A stretch of DNA of 64,000 nucleotides, taken from Candidatus Raymondbacteria bacterium RIFOXYA2_FULL_49_16. Lineage in GTDB: Bacteria > Fibrobacterota > OXYB2-FULL-49-7 > XYB2-FULL-49-35. The position numbers and the translations under genes are program-made. The stretch covers positions 127,738 to 191,737 of the forward strand of contig MFYT01000008.1 of NCBI GenBank assembly GCA_001789205.1, written 5' to 3'. Below, in pieces: positions 27,399 through 36,089 of this stretch (position 1 is its first letter; the number at the start of each line of letters is the position of its first letter). The notes below the pieces were generated by a model, which saw nothing but the letters and a program-made list of their open reading frames with translations, was not told the origin of the DNA and made no database searches.

Positions 27399-28087
27399 AG
27401 GGCTTCGGGACAAAATTTGTATCCAGCTCCCCGGATGCTTATAAATACCTGGGGATTTTCAGGGTTGTTCTCAATTTTCTGGCGTATGCGTACGATAAAA
27501 TTATCGACAGTCCGGGTAGTTGGATAGACATCGTATCCCCAGACCGCGTTGAGCAGATCGTCGCGGGAAACTACCTCGCCGGCATGGCTGGTGAAGTACC
27601 GGAGAATCTCGAATTCCTTTGCGGACAATTCGATGGTCTCATCGTTTTTTTGCGCCTCGTATTTCTTGAAATCAACGTAGAGAGCGCCTTTGCGAAAAAT
27701 ATCGTTTTTCTCTTCATCTTTCCGTAACCTTTTAAAGACCGCCTTTATTTTTGCCAACAACTCCATGAGACTGAAAGGTTTGACCATGTAGTCATCAGCG
27801 CCGGCATTGAAACCCATAATTTTGTCCATTTCCTCCTTTTTGGCCGTCAGCATTATTATGTAAGCGCTGACGCCTTTTTGACGCACCTCGCGGCACACCT
27901 GGTATCCATCCTTGACAGGAAGCATAAGATCAAGAACCACCAGATCGGGCAGTGTCCGGACAATGCTTTCCACCGCATCCTGGCCATTGGCGACATGCTG
28001 GACAGCGTATCCCTCGATTTCGAGGCTGTCCTTGAGGCCAAGCGCGATTGATTCTTCATCTTCTACAACGACAATGGTTCCTGACAT
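27395..28087 (-). CDS. OmpR/PhoB-family response regulator
   Basis: 230 residues. The ATG at 28087 has AGGAG 9 bases upstream; a GTG two codons earlier is too close to it. The receiver has VEDEES, phosphoacceptor in LVVLDLMLPVKDG, MLTAKK and VKPFSLMEL. The C-terminal winged helix reads IELSAKEFEILRYFTSHAGEVVSRDDLLNAVWGYD and TVDNFIVRIRQKIE, closest to PhoB/DrrA types. It sits 15 bases after the kinase gene, which is its obvious partner. Confidence 0.93.
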   Translation of the reverse strand: MSGTIVVVEDEESIALGLKDSLEIEGYAVQHVANGQDAVESIVRTLPDLVVLDLMLPVKDGYQVCREVRQKGVSAYIIMLTAKKEEMDKIMGFNAGADDYMVKPFSLMELLAKIKAVFKRLRKDEEKNDIFRKGALYVDFKKYEAQKNDETIELSAKEFEILRYFTSHAGEVVSRDDLLNAVWGYDVYPTTRTVDNFIVRIRQKIENNPENPQVFISIRGAGYKFCPEAL

Positions 28088-28102
28088 AATCACTTTCTCC
28101 TG

Positions 28103-30082
28103 TTATTTTTCCAAAGGAAAACCGACGACGACCCTCAAACCGCCGTCAGACGGGGACTCGGCCCTTGCAAAGCCGCCATGGTCAGCGGTAATCTTCCGTA
28201 CAATTGCCAGCCCAAGGCCAGTACCTTTTACGTCCCGCACATGCATATGATCTGATCGATAGAATTCATCAAATATTTTCGATTTTTCGCCGGCCTGTAT
28301 GCCAATACCCCAATCGCGCACCGCGACAAAACCCCAGCGTCCTTCCCTCCCCGTTTCTATCTCGATGTCTTTTTTTGTGGGCGAATATTTGATCGCGTTA
28401 TCAATGAGATTGACCATTACCTGGACCACCATGCGCGAGTCGCACCTGACAACGGGATCGTCAGCGGAGGTTTTTCGCTGTACTGCCACATGTTTCTCCT
28501 CGATAATAAGCGTAAGGGCGGCAAGCGCCTCCGCCACAAGCGTTTCCAACCCATGCTCGCCGAAATCGTACTTGATGCGGCCGTCTTCAAGGCGCGAAAA
28601 ATCGAGTATTTTATCAATGAGTATTGACAGACGCTCGCTTTCACGTGAAATAAGGCCATAGTAGGCGGTCTTTTTTTTCTCATCAGTGATTTTACCGCTC
28701 TGCAACATGTCGCCGAACATGCGGATGGAGGTAAGGGGGGTTTTCAGTTCGTGCGACACACTGGACATAAAAGAGGAGCGCAGCCGCGTTAAGGCCATTT
28801 CCTTGCGGATCGCGAAATAGGCGAAACCAGCGCCGATAAGTATGCTGGTAAGCAACAACGCAAGAAGCGAAAGATACAACAAGCGCTGGTGACGGATGAT
28901 ATCGGTGAACTCGGCCGGGTCGCTGTCAAAGAACGTGATATTGATGAAGGGGAGCCGCTCACTCAGACTCGTCGTGACCGCTATCTGACGCGTGGCATAT
29001 GAAGAAGGGGGTTTGTTCGTAAAGATACTTCTGCCATCAAAAAAGCTGACATCCATAGCAACGTTTTTTTTCGCGGCAATCCATTGATTCACAAGGCTGA
29101 TAAGCCAGGAGAGATCGACAACGGCCACTATGGATTTATTGGGTCCATATCCATGCACATACAGTATGGTCGAATCACGGTAGAAGTATCCTGAATCGGG
29201 CAGGAGCCGGTTACGGGCATAGGATTCGACAAGTGCTTTTAATTCCAATTCCTTGACAAGGGCGGCTTTCCGCTGTTTGAAACGCGCCAACGTCTCCGCG
29301 CTTCCGGGATACGCCGGTAATTCACGTTCGATCTTGCCGGTATAGAAAGTGAATTCCTCAGAAAATATTTCCGCTGAATCCGAGAGCAAGTATTCATAAC
29401 ATTCCAGGAATGCATTACCCGCGGCGTCCGCCTGTCCCTGTTCGGCAAAACCGCGCGCTTTGAAAAAAAAGGCGGCGATCTTGGGCGATAGTGAAACAGG
29501 CAAGAAAAAACTGGTTGTGTCGCGCAATACACGGTCGGCCGTTTCCATACACGCTGAAACGCGTCCAGACTTCAAAGCGCTTCGCATAAGACCATTTTTT
29601 GCCGTAAGCCGGTTTTCGCCGGACTCAGCTTCAGCGCTGCTGAGAAATTCGGCATACTTGGAATAACTGTCCGTCTTGGCATCATTCTCTCCGGCAAAGA
29701 GGATCGCGAGTTGCGGGGAAGGATCGCGAGCAAACGCAAGGGGAAAAAATCTGCGGCTAGGCAATCGGGAAGGATATATGATGTTCTGCTGACGTCCAAG
29801 ATAATACAGCGCCTGCACTGAAAGATGGTTCGTTTTGCCAAAGTCATCCCTGTCTGCGATTGAGTCCAGGCGCCGCTCAAACTCGTCAAGACGGGTATCG
29901 GCGTATTGGACGCAGGAAGAGGCCATTTCACGGTAGTTGACCATCATCTTGTGCTCAAAAACATATCGTTCGTTACGAACAGCGCGTAAACCCAGTATTA
30001 AAAGGATAAAACTGGGAAGCGCGATTGCAAGTAATACGGCGGCGACAAGACGCCGGTTCTTATTAAAAACGATCTTTTTCAT
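28103..30082 (-). CDS. Membrane sensor histidine kinase
   Basis: 659 residues. Two helices (14-33 and about 391-413) bracket a large periplasmic sensor domain of roughly 350 residues with a helical part and a possible Cache-like part near the second helix (SWLISLVNQWIAAKKN, DVSFFDGRSIF). The cytoplasmic side has HisKA (SSVSHELKTPLTSIRMFGDML) and HATPase_c with N box NLIDNAIKYSPTKK, G1 RDWGIGI, F box IFDEFYR and G2 GTGLGLAI. The start overlaps the upstream gene by 4 bases. The signal sensed is unknown. Confidence 0.92.
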   Translation of the reverse strand: MKKIVFNKNRRLVAAVLLAIALPSFILLILGLRAVRNERYVFEHKMMVNYREMASSCVQYADTRLDEFERRLDSIADRDDFGKTNHLSVQALYYLGRQQNIIYPSRLPSRRFFPLAFARDPSPQLAILFAGENDAKTDSYSKYAEFLSSAEAESGENRLTAKNGLMRSALKSGRVSACMETADRVLRDTTSFFLPVSLSPKIAAFFFKARGFAEQGQADAAGNAFLECYEYLLSDSAEIFSEEFTFYTGKIERELPAYPGSAETLARFKQRKAALVKELELKALVESYARNRLLPDSGYFYRDSTILYVHGYGPNKSIVAVVDLSWLISLVNQWIAAKKNVAMDVSFFDGRSIFTNKPPSSYATRQIAVTTSLSERLPFINITFFDSDPAEFTDIIRHQRLLYLSLLALLLTSILIGAGFAYFAIRKEMALTRLRSSFMSSVSHELKTPLTSIRMFGDMLQSGKITDEKKKTAYYGLISRESERLSILIDKILDFSRLEDGRIKYDFGEHGLETLVAEALAALTLIIEEKHVAVQRKTSADDPVVRCDSRMVVQVMVNLIDNAIKYSPTKKDIEIETGREGRWGFVAVRDWGIGIQAGEKSKIFDEFYRSDHMHVRDVKGTGLGLAIVRKITADHGGFARAESPSDGGLRVVVGFPLEK

Positions 30083-30993
30083 TGTAAAAAGGGCATCAGA
30101 AAAAGGATAGCGATGTATGTCCTGCTCAGATCAAAGAGGTCGAACCCTGCGCTACAGGAGACCACATCATAGAAATTCAGGTCAAGTCCAACGAGAGGCA
30201 GAATGGATTTTCCCAAAAGCGGTACTTCAAAGTTGCGTTCACCCTCACCGCCATATTTGATCAGGCTGGATTGGCTAAGGGCCAGTCCAGCGTAGATGCC
30301 GGGAGAAAGCAGCCAGTTGTTCTTGCAAAAAACATACTTTGCCGAGAGCGCGTGCATAATCGCCAGCTCATCTACGGCAAGTGTAGAGTCGTTCCGGGAG
30401 AATATCTCTCTGCCATAGACAAACTCGATGACCAGGGTACCTACCTGTTTTCTGAGATTGCGCCGCATTTGCAGGGCAAGGCAGCGCATATCAAAGGGCT
30501 CGCCTGCATAGGAAAATCCGTATGTGCCAAGACTCGATATAGATGCGGGCCGAATATGGGTGCCGAAAAAATAGCCGAAACCGACGCTTCCCCATCGCGC
30601 AGGCGCATTGAAAAACAGGTTCTGGTCTCGTACATCCCTGGCGGAATCAGCATTGTCGAGACGGGCCTGTTCGAAAACGTCCTGGGTGAACAGCTTTTTG
30701 CGGACCGCGGCCGCGTTTTTTATTTCACCCGGGGTCACCTTGAAACGTGTGTTATAGACAGACCCGCGAAGCTGGAACTCATCGAATGAAACCTGCTGGC
30801 CATTGTAGACAATATAGTTGATTTTATCCGCTTCAATGACAATGGCACGATTAAATTCCTTGGAAAATATTTTCAGAATGACATCTGATTTGCTGATTAT
30901 TTCGCCTTCGACCGTGGATCCTGTAATGAGCACAACAGTATCAGCGTGCAAGCACAAGACAAACGCCAGGATTGCCAGAATGGCCATATACAT
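30079..30993 (-). CDS. Secreted/outer-membrane protein of unknown function leading the two-component operon
   Basis: 304 residues. A short signal peptide (MAILAILAFVLCLHA) precedes a beta-rich domain (DTVVLITGSTVEGEIISKSD) like the small OB/SH3-type modules found before envelope barrels. The second half (WGSVGFGYFFGTHIRPASI to the end, ending in LFLMPFLQ) has alternating hydrophobic strands and could be a small barrel. No family is recognised. It is the first gene of the operon with the kinase, so it may be part of the sensing path. Confidence 0.6.
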   Translation of the reverse strand: MYMAILAILAFVLCLHADTVVLITGSTVEGEIISKSDVILKIFSKEFNRAIVIEADKINYIVYNGQQVSFDEFQLRGSVYNTRFKVTPGEIKNAAAVRKKLFTQDVFEQARLDNADSARDVRDQNLFFNAPARWGSVGFGYFFGTHIRPASISSLGTYGFSYAGEPFDMRCLALQMRRNLRKQVGTLVIEFVYGREIFSRNDSTLAVDELAIMHALSAKYVFCKNNWLLSPGIYAGLALSQSSLIKYGGEGERNFEVPLLGKSILPLVGLDLNFYDVVSCSAGFDLFDLSRTYIAILFLMPFLQ

Positions 30994-31080
30994 GAAAAAT
31001 ACAAAATAAGGACTTGGAGTAGATACTCTATAAATGGCCTATCTTATTAAATTATATTACACTATCAGGTTTTGAAAAAG

Positions 31081-31154
31081 GCCCGGATAGCTCAGGTGGA
31101 TAGAGCGCTAGTTTCCTAAACTGGAGGCCACAGGTTCGAGTCCTGTTCCGGGTA
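31081..31154 (+). tRNA. tRNA-Arg (anticodon CCT)
   Basis: A 74-base cloverleaf. Acceptor GCCCGGA/TCCGGGT has a G-U closing pair. The D arm is GCTC/GAGC, the anticodon stem CTAGT/ACTGG with loop TTCCTAA (anticodon CCT, reads AGG), and the T arm ACAGG/CCTGT with loop TTCGAGT. CCA is not encoded. A strong hairpin follows at 31161. Confidence 0.95.
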
Positions 31155-31160
31155 TTAAAT

Positions 31161-31198
31161 AATCCCGGCCTTGCATGATGTTTTGCAGGGCCGGGATT
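31161..31198 (+). terminator. Strong hairpin 3' of tRNA-Arg
   Basis: A 15-base-pair stem (one G-U) with an 8-base loop, AATCCCGGCC...GGCCGGGATT at its base. It starts 7 bases after the tRNA. No T-run follows, so it may act in tRNA 3' processing or as a weak terminator. The next gene begins 22 bases later. Confidence 0.5.
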
Positions 31199-31219
31199 TG
31201 CATGCGAAACCATAGAATC

Positions 31220-31717
31220 ATGAAGCTTTTTATTCCATACACGTTTCTTTTTTTTCTTGCGAGCGTTGGCTTTTGCGCCAACATGACCATTAAAGAGGTT
31301 GTTGCGGGCGATCTCTGTATAAACAATTTTGGCGACTATGTCAAACTCCTGGGCGTGGTCTGTCCCGCCCTTGGAGAATCATACGGCAACGAGTCAAAAG
31401 AATTCACCACTGCGACGCTTAAAAACAGGCGGATACAGCTTGAATACGACGAGAAAGCCAGAAAAATGGACGCAGAGGGCACCTTCATAGCATATGTATA
31501 TCTTTTTTGCGACACCTGCGTTTCAGCTTCGTTCGAAGACACCCTCACAAAAGGACAGACCGTCATCTCATACCAAGCGCCGCTTATCAATATTTGCGCT
31601 GAATTGCTTGAGCGCGGTCTTGCACGCGCGGACACTGTTTCGCAGTATGCAAGCAAACCCTATTTCAAACATCTTGAGAAGACCGCACGGACAAAAAAGA
31701 TCGGTATGTGGCGATAG
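31220..31717 (+). CDS. SNase-like (thermonuclease-fold) exported protein, catalytic residues lost
   Basis: 165 residues from ATG 31220 (MKLFIPYTF), with a signal peptide to about FCA. Longer starts at 31175/31202 run into the tRNA hairpin. The staphylococcal-nuclease core is visible: YVKLLGVVCPALGESYGNESKEF, LKNRRIQLEYDEKARKMDAEGTFIAYVYLF, LLERGLARA and LEKTARTKKIGMW. At positions where active enzymes have VRLLGIDTPE and YGR, this protein has VKLLGVVCPA and EGT. So the catalytic Arg, Asp, Glu and second Arg all seem replaced. It is probably a binding protein on the SNase fold. Converges with the PEGA-like gene. Confidence 0.72.
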   Translation: MKLFIPYTFLFFLASVGFCANMTIKEVVAGDLCINNFGDYVKLLGVVCPALGESYGNESKEFTTATLKNRRIQLEYDEKARKMDAEGTFIAYVYLFCDTCVSASFEDTLTKGQTVISYQAPLINICAELLERGLARADTVSQYASKPYFKHLEKTARTKKIGMWR

Positions 31718-31720
31718 GGA

Positions 31721-32245
31721 CTAAAAAGCGGCTACCTGCACAAAAATAAAAACGACAATGCCGATGGCGCCCGCTGCCAGGAGGGCATATTTTACTTTTC
31801 CAGACGAGATTTCTGATTCAAGCGCATGACTGAACCCAGCCGCCTCAAAAGTGACTTGTTCATTTTTCCCATTTTGGACAATGATGGCATAGTTAGAATA
31901 GCGCGCAAGCAATGGCACGCCTTTTTTCAGGTTCTTTTGTATAAGCGATACCATGCCTGGAGGCAATGAGGCCAGCACAGGATGGTCTAATGGCACTCTG
32001 TATGTTTCGTTCGCGAGTATGCTATCGCGTACCTGGGGATCGATGAAACTGATATTGTAGTTTCCCACTGGAACATCGTTGAGTACAAGGGGGGTCTCCC
32101 CTTTTTTCTCGCCATTTACCCATACCTGCAGCGTAATCGCGGTATCGGCGCCGACCGACAAGGTCCCGGTAAAATCAGCCGTAAAGGCAGTGCAGAAAAT
32201 CCCGAAAAGGGCCAAGCATGACAAGAGCTGTTTTATTGTTTTCAT
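31721..32245 (-). CDS. PEGA-like envelope protein
   Basis: 174 residues from ATG 32245 (MKTIKQLLSC). Signal peptide, then a beta domain with VWVNGEKKGETPLVLNDVPVG, the layout of a PEGA domain. A middle region (PGMVSLIQKNLKKGVPLLARY) and a C-terminal membrane helix (YALLAAGAIGIVVFIFVQVA) follow. PEGA domains bind surfaces or envelope sugars; the exact role is unknown. Divergent from the DUF4416 gene, with 38 bases between start codons. Confidence 0.62.
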   Translation of the reverse strand: MKTIKQLLSCLALFGIFCTAFTADFTGTLSVGADTAITLQVWVNGEKKGETPLVLNDVPVGNYNISFIDPQVRDSILANETYRVPLDHPVLASLPPGMVSLIQKNLKKGVPLLARYSNYAIIVQNGKNEQVTFEAAGFSHALESEISSGKVKYALLAAGAIGIVVFIFVQVAAF

Positions 32246-32283
32246 TCGCGTATATAAAAATAATATTTTCTCAACCAATAAAC

Positions 32284-32808
32284 ATGGAGAATACAGCACC
32301 AGTCAAATTCTTCGCGGCACTCCTGTTCAACGACCAGGATGTTGCGGCACAAACACTCCCTTGCCTGGAGACTGTCTTTGGTCCGCTGGATTTCACCAGT
32401 TCTGACACGCCCTTTGACGTCACAGACTATTATACGCCCGAGATGGGATCCCCGCTTTTCCGGAGACTCGTTTCATTTTACCCGCTAAAACTCCCGGACT
32501 TTCTTGTTGAGGCAAAACATGCTGGCATGGCTATTGAACGGGAATTTTCAACTTCTGAAGGGAAAAGAACAGTCAATATCGATGCGGGGTACATGGATTT
32601 TGACAAGGTTGTTTTGGCATCGACAAAAAAAGGGCCGTATAAAATATATATGACCAAAGGCATCTGGGCGGACATGACCCTGCATTATGAAAAAGGAGCG
32701 TTCCTGCCTTTTTCCTGGAGCTTTGCTGATTTTAAAGACGGACGATATGAAAAGGCGCTGCTCAGAGTCAGAGAATTATATAAGAAATCAAAGAGTACGG
32801 TCAGGTGA
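32284..32808 (+). CDS. DUF4416 family protein
   Basis: 174 residues from ATG 32284 (MENTAPVKFFAALLF). The family signature is clear: AALLFNDQDV at the start, FTSSDTPFDVTDYYTPEMGSPLFRRLVSF, then NIDAGYMDFDKVVLASTKKGPYKIY. It is a soluble protein known from Gram-negative anaerobes, of unknown function. Its last 8 bases overlap tail to tail with the FlgM-like gene. The conserved Asp/Tyr-rich core looks enzymatic, but no reaction is established. Confidence 0.88.
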   Translation: MENTAPVKFFAALLFNDQDVAAQTLPCLETVFGPLDFTSSDTPFDVTDYYTPEMGSPLFRRLVSFYPLKLPDFLVEAKHAGMAIEREFSTSEGKRTVNIDAGYMDFDKVVLASTKKGPYKIYMTKGIWADMTLHYEKGAFLPFSWSFADFKDGRYEKALLRVRELYKKSKSTVR

Positions 32809-32974
32809 AACGCCCTACCTCATCGGCAAAACATGAGGCGATCTTTTCAACAATACCTTCCGTAACCTTTTCTGAATTGAAATAGCCAAGGCGTATTCTC
32901 TGCTTTAAATTATTAAGATAGTGTTGCTTTTCAGTTTCCTCAAGGCCCAGGAATTTACTTTTTTTACCTTCCAT
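32801..32974 (-). CDS. 57-residue FlgM-like microprotein (putative anti-sigma28 factor)
   Basis: A short open frame starting ATG 32974 with AGTAGGA upstream. The sequence is charged and helical. The key stretch KQHYLNNLKQRIRLGYFNSE then VTEGIVEKIASCF matches the pattern of the FlgM C-terminal domain (short helix, rI..G.Y.s, then a helix of ia..i). FlgM proteins bind FliA and are usually 85-100 residues, so this is short and the call is tentative. A sigma28-type promoter lies just upstream at 32998-33025, which strengthens it. No flagellar genes are near. Confidence 0.5.
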   Translation of the reverse strand: MEGKKSKFLGLEETEKQHYLNNLKQRIRLGYFNSEKVTEGIVEKIASCFADEVGRFT

Positions 32975-32997
32975 GGTATTCCTACTTCCTATTCTTT

Positions 32998-33025
32998 TTA
33001 TCGGAAAATAATTGGAAAATCTTTA
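32998..33025 (-). promoter_or_regulatory. Sigma28 (FliA)-like promoter of the FlgM-like gene
   Basis: On the minus strand TAAAGATT (33025-33018) is followed by TCCGATAA (33005-32998). The E. coli consensus is TAAA-N15-GCCGATAA. Here TAAA and CCGATAA match and the gap is 16. A start near 32990 leaves just enough room for the ribosome site before the ATG at 32974. Confidence 0.5.
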
Positions 33026-33083
33026 TCTGATTAATACAGGTAACGAAAAGCAGCTTTAACTGGATTGCGTATCTTTTATAATA

Positions 33084-34952
33084 TCAAATGGTTATTGTAT
33101 TTATTACTTTTTCAGCAATATTGTTGTCTGTAAGTTTTAGTTCCTGATAGATTCTTTCTTTTTCACCATGTTGGATAAATCCATCAGGAAAACCGATCAT
33201 TTCGAACTTCCTGGTTTCTGACAAACATCCATGTATTGCCTCAAGCACCGCGGTCCCAAACCCTCCCCGTACTGTCCCGGTTTCCAGGGTGAAGATATGG
33301 GAATGGGCCTGGGTCAGACTGAGAATGTCGCTATGTGCAATTGGTTTAATAAACCGGCTGTTGACTACTGTCGGGGTTATCCCCTGTTTTTTAAGTATTG
33401 CCGCGACAGAAAGCGCCTTCTGTACCATTTCTCCAACCGCTAAAAGAAGCACATCCTTGCCTTTAAGCACAATTTCAGGCATGGGGACAGGTATTTCTTC
33501 GTATGGCTCAGTCTGCTCAACGCCCAGGGCCTCGCCTTTTGGGTATCGTATGGCAACAGGTCCTTCAATGCGCAAAGCGGTCCACATCATATGGCGTAAT
33601 TCATTTTCATCTTTTGGTGACATGATGACCATGTTCGGGATGCACCGAAGATAGGCAAGGTCAAAAGCGCCATGGTGCGTTGGACCATCGTCAGGGGTAA
33701 GACCGCCTCTGTCGATGCAAAAAACAACATTCAGTTTTTGAATTGCCACATCGTGAATAATCTGATCAAATGCCCGCTGGAGAAAGGTTGAATAGAGCGC
33801 CACCACTGGCCGCAATCCCTGGCTGGCAAAGCCTGCGGCAAAAGTGACAGCATGGGACTCGGCAATACCCACGTCGAAGAACCGGTCGGGAAAAAGTTCC
33901 GCAAATTTCTCCAAGCCTGTACCGGCCGGCATTGCCGCGGTGATACCGACAATCGCCTTGTTTTTTTCAGCCAAAGCACAGAGGGTTTTGCCGAAGACCG
34001 CCGAATAGGTGGGAATATCGCGTTTTCCCTTTATTTTTCCCGTCTGGGTTTCAAAGGACCCAATGCCATGGAATTTGGGCGCATTTTCCTCAGCCGGCTT
34101 GTACCCCTTGCCTTTCTTGGTAATGACATGAATGAGTACAGGACCGCTGATATTCTGGCGGATATTCCTGAATAACGGCACCATTTCCTCGAAATTGTGA
34201 CCGTCAATGGGTCCAAAATACCTGAACCCCAGGTCTTCGAAAAGTTTACCGGGAAGCACCAGGTGCTTAAGCGATTCATCGAGCCTGCCAACCACATTCC
34301 TGATCCCCGAGCCAACGCCTTTGAGTTTTCCCGTAAGTTCCCAGATGTCACTTTTCAGTTTGTTGTATCGCGGATCGGTGAGTATGCGGTTGAGGTACGA
34401 TGAAAGCGCGCCTACATTGGGAGAGATGCTCATTTTATTATCATTGAGAACAACGGCCAGGTTGGTCTTTAATGCGCCTGCATTGTTGAGCCCTTCGAAG
34501 GCAAGACCGCCAGTCATGGATCCATCGCCAATAACCGACACCACATGGAATTTCTCGCCCAAAGTATCCCGCGCTTTTGCAATGCCGAGCGCAACTGAAA
34601 TGGACGTACTCGCATGTCCCACGTCAAAAACATCGAACGGGCTTTCGCAGGTGCGGGGAAAACCGGACAAACCATTGTGCTGCCGTATAGTGGGAAACTG
34701 GCCGTTCCTGCCGGTGATTATTTTATGCGTGTAACACTGATGGCCAACATCCCAGACCAGTTTATCGATGGGCGTTTGATAGACATAATGAAGCGCTATG
34801 GTGAGTTCAACCGCGCCCAGGCTTGAGGCAAGGTGACCGCCTGTCTCGGAGATGACGCTGAGAATGCGGTCGCGCACCTCGTTTGACAGCTGGGCAAGCT
34901 GGGCAAAGGTGAAGTTCCTGAAATCTTCCGGTGTCTGTATATTTTCGAGCAT
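33084..34952 (-). CDS. dxs: 1-deoxy-D-xylulose-5-phosphate synthase
   Basis: 622 residues from ATG 34952 (MLENIQTPED); a TTG at 34961 overlapping the ispA stop is also open. It condenses pyruvate and glyceraldehyde 3-phosphate to DXP, the first MEP-pathway step and a thiamine precursor. Motifs: HLASSLGAVELTIALHYV, ThDP-binding GDGSMTGGLAFEGLNNAG with LNDNKMSISPNVG, and DRGGLTPDDGPTHHGAFDL. Last of the ymdB-folD-xseAB-ispA run. With ispA it covers the start and end of isoprenoid chain synthesis. Confidence 0.97.
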   Translation of the reverse strand: MLENIQTPEDFRNFTFAQLAQLSNEVRDRILSVISETGGHLASSLGAVELTIALHYVYQTPIDKLVWDVGHQCYTHKIITGRNGQFPTIRQHNGLSGFPRTCESPFDVFDVGHASTSISVALGIAKARDTLGEKFHVVSVIGDGSMTGGLAFEGLNNAGALKTNLAVVLNDNKMSISPNVGALSSYLNRILTDPRYNKLKSDIWELTGKLKGVGSGIRNVVGRLDESLKHLVLPGKLFEDLGFRYFGPIDGHNFEEMVPLFRNIRQNISGPVLIHVITKKGKGYKPAEENAPKFHGIGSFETQTGKIKGKRDIPTYSAVFGKTLCALAEKNKAIVGITAAMPAGTGLEKFAELFPDRFFDVGIAESHAVTFAAGFASQGLRPVVALYSTFLQRAFDQIIHDVAIQKLNVVFCIDRGGLTPDDGPTHHGAFDLAYLRCIPNMVIMSPKDENELRHMMWTALRIEGPVAIRYPKGEALGVEQTEPYEEIPVPMPEIVLKGKDVLLLAVGEMVQKALSVAAILKKQGITPTVVNSRFIKPIAHSDILSLTQAHSHIFTLETGTVRGGFGTAVLEAIHGCLSETRKFEMIGFPDGFIQHGEKERIYQELKLTDNNIAEKVINTITI

Positions 34953-34957
34953 ATGGT

Positions 34958-35830
34958 TCAATTGATTCGATCAACAATAAAATCGGCCAATTCCTTGAAC
35001 AGAGAGCCTCGCGCGCCAAGCGGCTGGACGGTTTTTTTCGCCTGCGCAATAAGAAGCCGGGCCTTGCGGTTTGATTTCTCAAGGCCAAAGAGCGCCGGAT
35101 AGGTGGCTTTGCCCTTTTCAATATCGCTTCCAGCGTCCTTGCCAATCTGTTCGGTGGTGCTGACTATATCGAGGATGTCGTCGATGATTTGGAAGGCAAG
35201 ACCGATCGCCCTCCCGTAGCGCGTGATGATTGCCATGTCTTTAGCCTTTGCCCCAGCGATAACCGCGCCCATTCTGAGGGACGCGGTGATAAACGCCTCG
35301 GTTTTGCGCGTATGGATGAATCGGAGGGTCTTTTCCGTGATGTTTTTTTTCCCCTCTGATTCAATGTCGACCACCTGTCCGCCGATCATGCCCGCTGTTC
35401 CCAGGGCGCTGCCGATCTCTTGTACAACAGGAAGCGCCGCATAGCGTCCTAATATCCCAAAGGCATGGATGCACAAGGCATCGCCGGCAAGCACGGCAAT
35501 GGCCTCGCCAAAGACCTTGTGGCTTGTGGGTTTGCCCCTGCGGAAATCATCGTTGTCCATACAGGGGAGGTCATCGTGGATAAGGGAAAAGGTATGAAGC
35601 ATTTCAAGGGCGCAGGCAGCGGGATATATGCGTTCTCCCCTGCCGCCAAAGGCCTCAAAAGCGGCTATGGAAAGCGCGGGCCTGATCCGTTTCCCTCCTG
35701 CAAAGAGGCTGTAGCGCATGGCCTTGTGGATGGAAACAGGGTATTGCGTAGAAACAGGCAGAAGCCTGTTGAGCCAGGCATCGACCCTCGATGACTTTTC
35801 CCGCAGATATTGTTCAAGCGTTTTCTTCAT
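34958..35830 (-). CDS. ispA: Polyprenyl (farnesyl/geranylgeranyl) diphosphate synthase
   Basis: 290 residues from ATG 35830 (MKKTLEQYLRE). First aspartate-rich motif LIHDDLPCMDNDDFRRGKPTSH, of the DDxxxxD bacterial FPP type. Second motif FQIIDDILDIV. GGKRIRPAL carries the IPP-binding Lys and Arg. These point to a short-chain (C15, perhaps C20) product. The start lies 17 bases inside xseB, the frequent xseA-xseB-ispA-dxs order. Confidence 0.95.
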   Translation of the reverse strand: MKKTLEQYLREKSSRVDAWLNRLLPVSTQYPVSIHKAMRYSLFAGGKRIRPALSIAAFEAFGGRGERIYPAACALEMLHTFSLIHDDLPCMDNDDFRRGKPTSHKVFGEAIAVLAGDALCIHAFGILGRYAALPVVQEIGSALGTAGMIGGQVVDIESEGKKNITEKTLRFIHTRKTEAFITASLRMGAVIAGAKAKDMAIITRYGRAIGLAFQIIDDILDIVSTTEQIGKDAGSDIEKGKATYPALFGLEKSNRKARLLIAQAKKTVQPLGARGSLFKELADFIVDRIN

Positions 35831-36068
35831 TTTCAAACATATCCAGGGGTTGAGTCTCGTATTCGTCAGGGGCATGCGCTCCCTTTTTTTTGACCAGTTT
35901 CTCTATTTTTTTCTCCGCTTCTTCAAGTTTCTTGTAGCAAGCCCGCATGAGGGTGATGCCTTCTTCGTAATATTTGAGAGCGTCGTCGAGGCCCAGGCTC
36001 CCGGACTCCATCTCATCGACGATTTTTTCGAGACGCTCGACCATGTCTTCAAATTTTTTCTGCGCCAT
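35814..36068 (-). CDS. xseB: Exodeoxyribonuclease VII small subunit
   Basis: 84 residues, mostly helical. FEDMVERLEKIVDEMESGSLGLDDALKYYEEGITL is the XseB signature. It binds the large subunit encoded 21 bases upstream. The charged C-terminal tail (KKKGAHAPDEYE) is typical variable sequence. Confidence 0.95.
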   Translation of the reverse strand: MAQKKFEDMVERLEKIVDEMESGSLGLDDALKYYEEGITLMRACYKKLEEAEKKIEKLVKKKGAHAPDEYETQPLDMFENEENA

Positions 36069-36089
36069 ATGGTGAGTAAATAAATAAAT

